From Allosphingosinicella sp. (lineage in GTDB: Bacteria > Pseudomonadota > Alphaproteobacteria > Sphingomonadales > Sphingomonadaceae), in NCBI GenBank assembly GCA_030146745.1, contig JASLBD010000437.1, positions 1-5,200 on the forward strand: a stretch of 5,200 nucleotides of DNA, written 5' to 3'. Both the position numbers and the translations under genes were made by a program. Of this stretch, positions 1 through 5,200 are shown piece after piece. The notes under the pieces were generated by a model. That model saw only the letters and a program-made list of their open reading frames with translations, ran no database searches and was not told the origin of the DNA. The number at the start of each line of letters is the position of its first letter. Position 1 is the stretch's first letter.

Positions 1-32
1 GTTCATGGATTGCGGCGTCCGCCGGAATCACG
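1..32. repeat. REP-like repeat arm beyond the aroB stop
   Basis: This short non-coding stretch lies directly downstream of aroB and is cut by the window edge. Bases 10-32 match the right arm of the larger repeat at 4605-4627 at 19 of 23 positions. They keep the same fold: TT.CGGC at 10-16 pairs with GCCG.AA at 21-27 around a 4-base loop, with one G-G mismatch. Bases 1-10 (GTTCATGGAT) also match the reverse complement of 4565-4574 within the other copy at 8 of 10 positions. There is no T tract on either strand, so a classical intrinsic terminator is not shown. The repeat family assignment is inference from two copies only. Confidence 0.5.
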
Positions 33-1109
33 TCAACGCCCGAGCTCCCGCTCCAGGAAGGCCTTCACCTCGCCCAGCTCCACCGAGCGATCGACCAACG
101 CTTCGCCGATCCCCCGCGTCAGAACGAACGGCACCCGCCCGTCCCTCGCTTTCTTGTCGCTCGCCATGTGGCGGACGAGCCGCTCCGCGCTCATCCCGTC
201 GGTCCGCGTCGGCAGCCCCGCGGCCTGAAGATGCGCCGCCACCCGCTCCGCCTCGTCCGGCCCGCACAGCCCCCGCTCCGCGGAGAAGCGGAAGGCGAGG
301 GCCATTCCGAGCGCCACCGCCTCGCCGTGAAGCATGGCGAAGCCGGTCTCCGCCTCGAAGGCGTGACCGAACGTATGACCGAAATTGAGCAGGGCGCGCC
401 GCCCGCTCCTCTCGAGTTCGTCCTCGGCGACGATCGCCGCCTTGGCGCGCACGCAGGTCTCGATCGCATGGAGCCGCGCCGCCTCATCCCCCGCCAGCAG
501 GGACGACCCGTTCACCTCGCACCAGGCGAAGAAGGCGGGATCCCCGATCAGCCCGTATTTCACCACCTCGGCATAGCCCGCTCGAAGCTCGCGCTCCGGC
601 AGGGTGTCGAGGGTCGAGGGATCGATCAGGACCGCCGCCGGCTGGTGGAAGGCGCCGATCAGGTTCTTGCCGGCCGCCGCATTGATCGCGGTCTTGCCGC
701 CGACCGACGAATCCACCTGAGCGAGCAGGCTCGTCGGCACCTGCACATAGGCGCAGCCGCGCTTCAGGATCGACGCGGCGAATCCGGCGAGGTCGCCGAC
801 CATGCCGCCGCCGAAGGCGAGGATCGAATCGTCCCGCTCGATCCCGAGATCGAGCAGCCGCTCGGTCATTGCCTGAAGCCGCGCCCAGCTCTTGCTCGCC
901 TCGCCCGGCGGAACCAGCACCGGCACGATGTCGAGTCCCGAGGCCAGGAGCCGGTGGCCCTGCGCCGCCCAGACGGTTTCGTCCGACACCGCGACGATCC
1001 GCCCGCTTCGGGCATGAGGCGCGAGCAGCTCCCCCGCTCCGTCGAGCAGGCCGCCGGCGATCGCGATCGAATAGCTGCGCTCGGCCAGCGCGACCTCGAT
1101 CCGCTTCAT
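33..1109 (-). CDS. aroB: 3-dehydroquinate synthase
   Basis: Cytoplasmic enzyme of the shikimate pathway. It converts DAHP to 3-dehydroquinate using NAD and a divalent metal, normally zinc. The 358-residue length is usual for the family. The N-terminal half holds the NAD-binding part: PPGE at 67-70, the glycine-rich GGGMVGDLAGF at 100-110, and PTSLLAQVDSSVGGKT at 125-140 with K139. KN at 148-149 follows. The metal ligands expected from the E. coli enzyme are present as E181 (AEVVKYG), H245 (NFGHTFGH) and H261 (MLHGEAV). The ATG overlaps the aroK stop by 4 bases (ATGA), and a GGAG lies 8 bases upstream inside the aroK end, so translation is probably coupled. Nothing is missing or broken. Its stop lies next to a REP-like repeat arm. 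Confidence 0.97.
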   Translation of the reverse strand: MKRIEVALAERSYSIAIAGGLLDGAGELLAPHARSGRIVAVSDETVWAAQGHRLLASGLDIVPVLVPPGEASKSWARLQAMTERLLDLGIERDDSILAFGGGMVGDLAGFAASILKRGCAYVQVPTSLLAQVDSSVGGKTAINAAAGKNLIGAFHQPAAVLIDPSTLDTLPERELRAGYAEVVKYGLIGDPAFFAWCEVNGSSLLAGDEAARLHAIETCVRAKAAIVAEDELERSGRRALLNFGHTFGHAFEAETGFAMLHGEAVALGMALAFRFSAERGLCGPDEAERVAAHLQAAGLPTRTDGMSAERLVRHMASDKKARDGRVPFVLTRGIGEALVDRSVELGEVKAFLERELGR

Positions 1110-1654
1110 CCCGACTGCTCCGCCAGCGCCTCGACGATCCGCTCCACCGTGTTTTCATGGGGCCCGGGCCCGCTGCTCACCCGCAGATGGGCCTCGGCAT
1201 AGACCGGGTTCCGGACCTCGGCGAGCCCGCTCAGGAAGGGCAGGGGGTCCTTGCCGGCGAGGAGCGGGCGGTGGGCCCGCCGGGCCACCCGATGCGCCAG
1301 AATCTCCACGTCCGCCTCGAGCCAGATCGCTATGCAGCGATCGAGGATCAGCGCCCTCGTCTCGGCGTCCATGAAGGCGCCGCCGCCGGTCGCGATCACC
1401 TTGCGTCCGCCCTCGATCAGACGCCGGATCACGCGCCGCTCCCCGTCTCGGAAGCCCGCTTCGCCGAAGCGGTCGAATATCTCCTTTATCTCCTGGTCGG
1501 CGGCGCGCTCGATCTCCTCGTCCGAATCGACGAAGGGGAGGGAAAGCCGACGCGCCAGCCGCCGGCCCACCGTTGACTTGCCCACCCCCATCAGTCCGAC
1601 GAGGACGATCGAGCGTTCAGGCGAGCGTCCGGTCGGGAGAAGCGCGTTCGGCAT
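1106..1654 (-). CDS. aroK: shikimate kinase
   Basis: Phosphorylates shikimate to shikimate 3-phosphate with ATP in the cytoplasm, four steps after AroB. The 182-residue protein shows the whole family signature: Walker A GLMGVGKST at 20-28, the shikimate-binding DSD at 43-45, FRDGE at 68-72 with R69, the GGG loop at 90-92, the lid RPLL at 129-132, and the RNPVY substrate or adenine-side motif at 148-152. I chose the ATG at 1654 because it leaves a typical short N-terminus before the first strand. The frame stays open upstream to 1852, but that extension would be arginine-rich and lie antisense to the neighbouring operon. No Shine-Dalgarno sequence precedes the ATG; a promoter-like sequence ends 10 bases before it. 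The gene is first in the operon with aroB. Confidence 0.95.
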   Translation of the reverse strand: MPNALLPTGRSPERSIVLVGLMGVGKSTVGRRLARRLSLPFVDSDEEIERAADQEIKEIFDRFGEAGFRDGERRVIRRLIEGGRKVIATGGGAFMDAETRALILDRCIAIWLEADVEILAHRVARRAHRPLLAGKDPLPFLSGLAEVRNPVYAEAHLRVSSGPGPHENTVERIVEALAEQSG

Positions 1655-1664
1655 TGCGGCAGGG

Positions 1665-1693
1665 GCTATACAGGGGGGCGGCTCGTGGGGCAA
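1665..1693 (-). promoter_or_regulatory. probable housekeeping promoter of aroK-aroB
   Basis: Read on the minus strand, TTGCCC (1693 to 1688) and TATAGC (1670 to 1665) are separated by exactly 17 bases. Each matches the sigma-70 type consensus at 4 of 6 positions. The -10 box ends 10 bases before the aroK ATG, so a start site at the usual distance would leave only a few untranslated bases. This fits the absence of a ribosome binding site. The call is inferred from sequence, with no transcript data. Confidence 0.5.
1667..1672 (+). promoter_or_regulatory. possible -10 element for the plus-strand operon, overlapping the aroK -10
   Basis: TATACA on the plus strand lies over the aroK -10 box on the opposite strand, because the TATA core reads the same both ways. 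Transcription from here would begin around 1679, giving a leader of about 25 bases with an AAAAGG ribosome binding site ahead of the ATG at 1704. No good -35 hexamer is seen 16-18 bases upstream, so this is weak. It is the only AT-rich -10 candidate I see in the short divergent region. Confidence 0.25.
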
Positions 1694-1703
1694 AAGGCCG
1701 GCC

Positions 1704-1871
1704 ATGCGTATCCAACCCCTGCAGCGTCGGCGAAAGCCCATCCTGCCGAAGATTCTCATCGCCCTCCTCCTCCTCTTCCTGGGCTGGCTGATCTGGCTCG
1801 GCTTCCAGTCGAACGAGGTCCCGACCCACAGGATCGAGCAGGACGTCACCAATGAAGCCCTTGCGGGCTAA
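1704..1871 (+). CDS. small single-pass membrane protein, function unknown
   Basis: A 55-residue protein I do not recognise by name. The N-terminus (1-16) is rich in arginine and lysine. A strongly hydrophobic segment at about 17-33 (ILIALLLLFLGWLIWLGF) follows, then a polar tail of about 20 residues containing EVPTHRIEQDVTNEAL. The positive-inside rule predicts the N-terminus in the cytoplasm and the tail in the periplasm. The segment could also be an uncleaved signal anchor, as no clear cleavage site is visible. The ATG at 1704 is preceded by AAAAGG ending 6 bases upstream, a good ribosome binding site. The frame is open further upstream, but that part is antisense to aroK. Its last 20 bases overlap the start of the next gene, which suggests translational coupling. 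The gene is judged real from its ribosome binding site, hydrophobic profile and tight position. Confidence 0.72.
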   Translation: MRIQPLQRRRKPILPKILIALLLLFLGWLIWLGFQSNEVPTHRIEQDVTNEALAG

Positions 1872-3642
1872 GCTCCTCTTTCTCGCCGGCGGCGCGGCCC
1901 TGGTCTTCGCCATCCCGGCGATGGGCCAGCGGGACAAGGGCCCGGAATCGCTGTTGCCGCCCGGCTTCGGCGAGCCGCCCCCGCCTGCGCCCAAGGCGCC
2001 GGCGCCAGATGCTCCGGCAACGCCGCCGCCCGGCTCGCCGGCCCCTCCCGCCCCCGTGCCGGCCCGGCCGCGACCGAGCGTGCCGCTGGAGATCGAGGAT
2101 GCGGCGGCGGAGGATCTGGAAGCGCTCGCCCGGCAGGCGCTGCCGCCGCCGATCGAGATTCCCGAGGGCTCGCGCCGTCCGGTCAATCCGGTCGGGCCGC
2201 TTCGTCCCGGCAATTGGGGGCTCGGCCTCGACGCCTTCGGCAACGCCAATGGCCGCTTCCTCAGCGGCCTCATGGGCCGGCTCAACGCTCCGCTGCCGTC
2301 GCGCTGGACCTCGATCCTGCTTCGCCGTGCCCTGCTCTCCGAGGCTTCTGCGCCGCGGCAGGTCAACGAGATCGACTGGGTCGCCGAGCGCGCCTGGCTA
2401 TTGCTTCGAATGGGCGAGGCGGACAGCGCCCGGATGCTCGTCCAGTCGATCGACGTCGATCAGTTCACTCCGCGAATGTTCAGCGTCGCCGTCCAGACGG
2501 CGCTGGCCACCGCCGATCCGGCCGCGCTCTGCCCGCTTGTCGACCCGGGCCGAAAGGTTTCCGACCAGCCGGTCTGGCCGCTCGCCGACGCGATGTGCGC
2601 CTCTCTCGAAGGCGACGCCGCGCGCGCAAGCCAATTGATCGACCAGGCGCGCCGCCGGACCGGCGGCGGCATCGATACGTTGCTGGCCGAGAAGGTGATC
2701 GGGGCCGGCGCCAACACCCGCCGCGCCGTCACCATCGAATGGGAGGGGGTGGACGAGCTCAACAGCTGGCGCTTCGGGCTCGCCAGCGCCACCGGCCTCG
2801 AGATCCCGGATGCGCTGATGAACCGCGCCGGTCCCGCAGTCTGGGCGTGGCAGGCGCGGGCGCCGATGATCCCGCTTGAGCAGCGAATGGGGGCGGCACA
2901 GCGGGCGGCGACGCTCGGAGTCTTCTCCAACGCCTCGCTGGTCGAGATGCACAGCCTGCTCTTCGACCGCACCGATCCTTCCGAGATCGAGGCCAGCATC
3001 GGCGGCCGGCTGCGCAAGGCCTATGTCGACGGCTCGATCGAGAACCGCATGGACGCTCTTCGCAACCTTTGGGACGAAGGCGACGACCGCTACGGCCGCT
3101 ACATACTCACCGCCGCCGCCGCCGCGCGGATTCCGGTCTCGGCGGAGCGCGGCAACCGGATCGACGACCTGATCGCTTCGATGATGTCGGCGGGCTACGA
3201 CCGTTCCGCCGCCCGCTGGGGCGGGGTCGCCGACGGCCTGGACGGGGACGACGGCCACCGTGCCTGGTCGATCCTCGCCGTCGGGGCGCCGCGGCCGGTC
3301 GTCGATCTCAGCGCCGGCCGGATCGAGGAATTCACCGACGGCGCCGGAAGCCATCGCGGAAGGATGCTGGTCGCCGCTCTGGCCGGCCTCGGCCGACTCG
3401 ACGATCCGCTTCCCTATGGAGTCAGCACCGCGCCGCGCAGCCGCTGGGCGAACATCATCTCCGCGGCGGCACGGGCCGGCCAGCCCGGGACCGTCGCCCT
3501 CCTCGCCGGAGTCGGGATGCAGACGGGGAGTTGGCGGGGGGTGCCGCCCGAGCATCTCTACCACATCGTCCGGTCGCTGAGGGAAGTGGGGCTCGAATAT
3601 GAGGCGCGGATGATCGCCGCCGAGGCTATGACCCGGCTGTGA
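1852..3642 (+). CDS. exported proline-rich, helical-repeat hypothetical protein
   Basis: A 596-residue protein that I cannot assign to a named family. Residues 1-25 form a typical Sec signal peptide: KPLRAK, a hydrophobic core, then AMG before Q26 as the likely cut site. It lacks a lipobox cysteine, so a soluble periplasmic product is expected. Residues 35-78 are a proline/alanine-rich linker. The rest is mostly helical. At least five places resemble the turn and second helix of TPR-type repeats, a G followed by A or V at +5 and a mostly hydrophobic residue at +8: G188, G254, G448, G543 and G580. This suggests a degenerate alpha-solenoid, likely a binding scaffold rather than an enzyme. The only cysteines, C227 and C249, could form a disulfide. 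The ATG has AGGA 8 bases upstream and overlaps the preceding small gene by 20 bases. The end overlaps xerD by 4 bases. Confidence 0.85.
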   Translation: MKPLRAKLLFLAGGAALVFAIPAMGQRDKGPESLLPPGFGEPPPPAPKAPAPDAPATPPPGSPAPPAPVPARPRPSVPLEIEDAAAEDLEALARQALPPPIEIPEGSRRPVNPVGPLRPGNWGLGLDAFGNANGRFLSGLMGRLNAPLPSRWTSILLRRALLSEASAPRQVNEIDWVAERAWLLLRMGEADSARMLVQSIDVDQFTPRMFSVAVQTALATADPAALCPLVDPGRKVSDQPVWPLADAMCASLEGDAARASQLIDQARRRTGGGIDTLLAEKVIGAGANTRRAVTIEWEGVDELNSWRFGLASATGLEIPDALMNRAGPAVWAWQARAPMIPLEQRMGAAQRAATLGVFSNASLVEMHSLLFDRTDPSEIEASIGGRLRKAYVDGSIENRMDALRNLWDEGDDRYGRYILTAAAAARIPVSAERGNRIDDLIASMMSAGYDRSAARWGGVADGLDGDDGHRAWSILAVGAPRPVVDLSAGRIEEFTDGAGSHRGRMLVAALAGLGRLDDPLPYGVSTAPRSRWANIISAAARAGQPGTVALLAGVGMQTGSWRGVPPEHLYHIVRSLREVGLEYEARMIAAEAMTRL

Positions 3643-4571
3643 GCGGCGATCGCGAGGACGGGCAGCTGATCGCCGCCTTCCTCGAGATGCTCGCGGCGGA
3701 GGCCGGCGCCGCGCTTAACACGCGCCTGGCCTACGAACGCGATCTGCGCGGCGCCTCCGAGCTGCTCGGCGGCAGGCTTTCCAGCGCTGGGCCCGAAGCC
3801 CTGAAAGGCCTTTCCGAAGCCTGGATGCCGCTCAAGCGGACGAGTGTGGCGCGCAAGGCGGCCGCGCTCCGCCGCTTCTACGGTTTCCTCCACGACGAGG
3901 GCCTGCGCGCCGACGATCCTTCCGCCGCCTTGCCGCGCCCCGCCGGAGGACGGCCGCTGCCCAGGATCCTCGACCACGGAGCGGTCGGCGCCCTGTTCGG
4001 CGAGCTCGAACGCCGCCGCCGCGAGGCGCCGGGCGCGGCCGCGCTTCGGCTGAGCGCGCTCGTCGAGCTGCTCTACGGCTCGGGAATGCGCGCCACCGAG
4101 CTGGTTTCGCTTCCCCGCCACGCCGTCCACCCGGACAAGCCCTTCCTCATCCTCAGGGGCAAGGGCGACAAGGAGCGGCTCGTCCCGATCTCCGACCGGG
4201 CCCGGGCCGCCGTCGCCGAATGGGCGGCCCTCGTTCCGCAGGGCAGCCTCTGGCTCTTCCCGTCCGGCAAGAGCCATCTCAGCCGGGTCCGCCTCCACCA
4301 GCTTCTCAAGGAGCTCGCCGCCGCCGCCGGAGTGCCGCCCGAGCGCGTCAGCCCCCACGTCCTTCGCCACGCCTTCGCCACCCATCTGCTCGAAGGAGGC
4401 GCCGACCTTCGCGCTCTCCAGATGTTGCTCGGCCACGCCGACATCGCCACCACCCAGATCTATACCCATGTCGACAGCCGCCGGCTGATCGACCTGGTCA
4501 ACAGCCGGCATCCGCTCGCGGATGCCGGGCGGCGCCCGCCGTCGTCCCGGGCTTTGACCCGGGATCCGTGA
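3639..4571 (+). CDS. xerD: site-specific tyrosine recombinase XerD
   Basis: Cytoplasmic recombinase that, with XerC, resolves chromosome dimers at dif under FtsK control. The 310-residue protein has the N-terminal SAM-like core-binding domain (about 8-90, ending with [19 protein letters not shown]) and the catalytic domain (about 105-294). All catalytic residues are visible: R151 (GMRATEL), K175 (GKGDKERL), H240 and R243 ([14 protein letters not shown]), H266 ([11 protein letters not shown]) and nucleophile Y275 (IYTHV). [12 protein letters not shown] with GADLR is closer to XerD than XerC. The GTG at 3639 is the first possible start after the in-frame stop at 3600-3602, and forms GTGA with the preceding stop. 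A GAGG lies 13 bases upstream, further than ideal, so coupling probably matters. E. coli XerD ends at the position equivalent to HPLA (291-294). Residues 295-310 are an extra tail encoded partly by a REP-like repeat. Confidence 0.93.
   Translation: MSGDREDGQLIAAFLEMLAAEAGAALNTRLAYERDLRGASELLGGRLSSAGPEALKGLSEAWMPLKRTSVARKAAALRRFYGFLHDEGLRADDPSAALPRPAGGRPLPRILDHGAVGALFGELERRRREAPGAAALRLSALVELLYGSGMRATELVSLPRHAVHPDKPFLILRGKGDKERLVPISDRARAAVAEWAALVPQGSLWLFPSGKSHLSRVRLHQLLKELAAAAGVPPERVSPHVLRHAFATHLLEGGADLRALQMLLGHADIATTQIYTHVDSRRLIDLVNSRHPLADAGRRPPSSRALTRDP
4505..4528. repeat. perfect inverted repeat at the xerD 3' end
   Basis: CCGGCATCCG at 4505-4514 pairs without mismatch with CGGATGCCGG at 4519-4528 around a 4-base loop (CTCG). 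It lies inside the coding sequence, over codons 289-297 of xerD, at the junction between the conserved end of the protein and the extra tail. There is no T tract after it, so it is not a standard intrinsic terminator. It could stabilise the 3' end of the message or mark the target of the adjoining repeat. Confidence 0.6.
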
Positions 4572-4628
4572 ATACGGGCCGAGACGGATTTCCGACGGCG
4601 GTGTTTCCGGCTTTCGCCGGAATGACGG
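4539..4628. repeat. REP-like bipartite hairpin element at the end of xerD
   Basis: Two hairpins of similar design stand about 40 bases apart. The first is TCCCGGG at 4545-4551 pairing with CCCGGGA at 4558-4564 around 6 bases. The second is TTCCGGC at 4605-4611 pairing with GCCGGAA at 4616-4622 around TTTC. The outer ends also form an inverted repeat: 4539-4551 against the reverse complement of 4616-4628 matches at 10 of 13 positions. The element begins inside xerD and supplies its stop codon; the rest is intergenic. A related arm lies at 1-32. Such palindromic units are known as REP-type elements, often mobilised by TnpA-REP transposases. Membership here is inferred from structure and the second partial copy. 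Confidence 0.65.
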
Positions 4629-4633
4629 TCTCG

Positions 4634-4662
4634 TTGACGCACAGCCCCTCTGCGCCTAACCC
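4634..4662 (+). promoter_or_regulatory. probable promoter of accA
   Basis: TTGACG at 4634-4639 is a near-consensus -35 box. After 17 bases comes TAACCC at 4657-4662, a weak -10 match. The -10 position ends 10 bases before the accA ATG, the same distance as for aroK, and no Shine-Dalgarno sequence is present between them. The -35 box lies only a few bases past the REP-like repeat. The strong -35 and correct spacing are the support; the poor -10 keeps confidence modest. Confidence 0.4.
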
Positions 4663-4672
4663 GCGCCCGACC

Positions 4673-5200
4673 ATGCCCACCTTCCTCGATTTCGAAAAAG
4701 CGATCGCCGAGCTCGACAACCGCATCGACGAGCTGCGCGAGACGGCGGAGGATTCGGACCTCAACATCGATGCCGAGATCGGCCGGCTCGAGTCGAAGTC
4801 GGAGCGGATGCTCCGCGACACTTATGCGCGGCTCACCCCCTGGCAGAAGACTCAGGTCGCGCGCCATCCGGACCGGCCGCATTTCAAGGATTATGTCGCC
4901 GCCCTGGCCCAGGATTTCATCCCCCTGGCCGGGGACCGCAACTTCGGCGAGGACGCCGCCATCGTCGGCGGGCTCGGGCGGCTGGGCGGCCGCAAGGTCA
5001 TGCTGATCGGCCACGAGAAAGGCGACGACACCGCCAGCCGGCTCACCCACAATTTCGGAATGGCGAAGCCCGAAGGCTATCGCAAGGCGATCCGGCTGAT
5101 GGAGCTGGCCGACCGCTTCGACATTCCCGTCCTGACGCTGGTCGACACGCCCGGCGCCTTTCCCGGAGTCCAGGCCGAGGAGCGCGGCCAGGCCGAGGCG
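4673..5200 (+). CDS. accA: acetyl-CoA carboxylase carboxyltransferase subunit alpha (partial, 3' end outside window)
   Basis: With AccD it moves the carboxyl group from biotin on AccB to acetyl-CoA, making malonyl-CoA for fatty acid synthesis in the cytoplasm. The first 176 residues are present, a little over half of the E. coli length (319). Residues 1-85 are the usual N-terminal region: [14 protein letters not shown], a helical LESKSERML part at 39-47, then [17 protein letters not shown] at 54-70 and DYVAAL. The crotonase-like carboxyltransferase core follows: DRNFGED at 88-94, [21 protein letters not shown] at 97-117, [14 protein letters not shown] at 126-139, and the signature [18 protein letters not shown] at 156-173. 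The ATG at 4673 matches the normal family N-terminus. No ribosome binding site is visible before it. The reading frame is intact up to the window edge. It follows xerD by 101 bases. Confidence 0.96.
   Translation, partial: MPTFLDFEKAIAELDNRIDELRETAEDSDLNIDAEIGRLESKSERMLRDTYARLTPWQKTQVARHPDRPHFKDYVAALAQDFIPLAGDRNFGEDAAIVGGLGRLGGRKVMLIGHEKGDDTASRLTHNFGMAKPEGYRKAIRLMELADRFDIPVLTLVDTPGAFPGVQAEERGQAEA

Noticed and set aside
168..1202. A 344-codon open frame on the plus strand over aroB
   Set aside because: It lies wholly antisense to the well-supported aroB and into aroK, and its protein is arginine/histidine-rich with no recognisable motif. Long antisense frames are expected at this GC content.
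1662..1690. Possible G-quadruplex in the divergent intergenic region
   Set aside because: Only three G runs of at least three bases (1662-1665, 1673-1678, 1687-1690) are present; a stable four-tract form is not supported.
1655..1852. N-terminal extension of shikimate kinase up to 1852
   Set aside because: The extra residues are arginine-rich, unlike the family, and overlap the divergent operon. The ATG at 1654 gives the normal length.
2398..3564. A 388-codon open frame on the minus strand
   Set aside because: It is antisense to the exported protein, has low-complexity GC-driven composition, and shows no start context or domain.
3558..4511. A 317-codon open frame on the minus strand over xerD
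   Set aside because: It mirrors xerD, whose catalytic residues are all present on the plus strand, so this is a shadow frame.
3639..4571. Phage or integron integrase marking a mobile island
   Set aside because: Length, motif wording and placement in a housekeeping neighbourhood fit chromosomal XerD; there is no attachment site, cargo or change of base composition nearby.
4604..4628. Intrinsic terminator after xerD
   Set aside because: The hairpin is followed by AATGACGG rather than a T tract; it fits the repeat element better.
4460..5050. A 196-codon open frame on the minus strand crossing the xerD-accA junction
   Set aside because: It is antisense to accA and the repeat element, and the accA frame has the full family signature.

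Overview
The window is a very GC-rich bacterial chromosomal segment. The gene order (aroB-aroK running one way; a small membrane protein, a secreted hypothetical protein, a XerD-type recombinase and accA running the other way) and the protein flavour point to an alphaproteobacterium, most likely of the Sphingomonadales. This is inference from gene content and style, since no database was searched. Nothing looks like a prophage, plasmid or genomic island. It is mostly core housekeeping sequence with a few unfamiliar parts.

Layout. Positions 33-1654 (minus strand) hold a two-gene shikimate-pathway operon, aroK then aroB, joined by a 4-base ATGA overlap. A 49-base divergent intergenic region (1655-1703) separates it from a plus-strand operon. 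That operon contains a 55-residue single-pass membrane protein (1704-1871), a 596-residue exported protein with a proline-rich linker and a degenerate helical-repeat body (1852-3642), and xerD (3639-4571). All three are chained by overlaps of 20 and 4 bases. The xerD reading frame runs into a REP-like pair of hairpins (about 4539-4628), which supplies its last codons and stop codon. A related arm of this repeat sits just past the aroB stop (1-32). After a probable promoter, accA starts at 4673 and runs off the right edge.

How the genes work together. AroB makes the first ring of the shikimate pathway and AroK phosphorylates shikimate, feeding aromatic amino acid synthesis. AccA is half of the carboxyltransferase that makes malonyl-CoA for fatty acids. 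XerD resolves chromosome dimers. The two genes ahead of xerD have no function I can name; one product should sit in the inner membrane and the other in the periplasm.

The points most worth a second look are the repeat-derived XerD tail, the uncharacterised membrane/periplasmic pair translationally coupled to xerD, and promoter geometry suggesting almost leaderless aroK and accA messages, with an aroK -10 element that may be shared by divergent transcription. I found no CRISPR array, transfer RNA, ribosomal RNA, insertion sequence or convincing new defence system.
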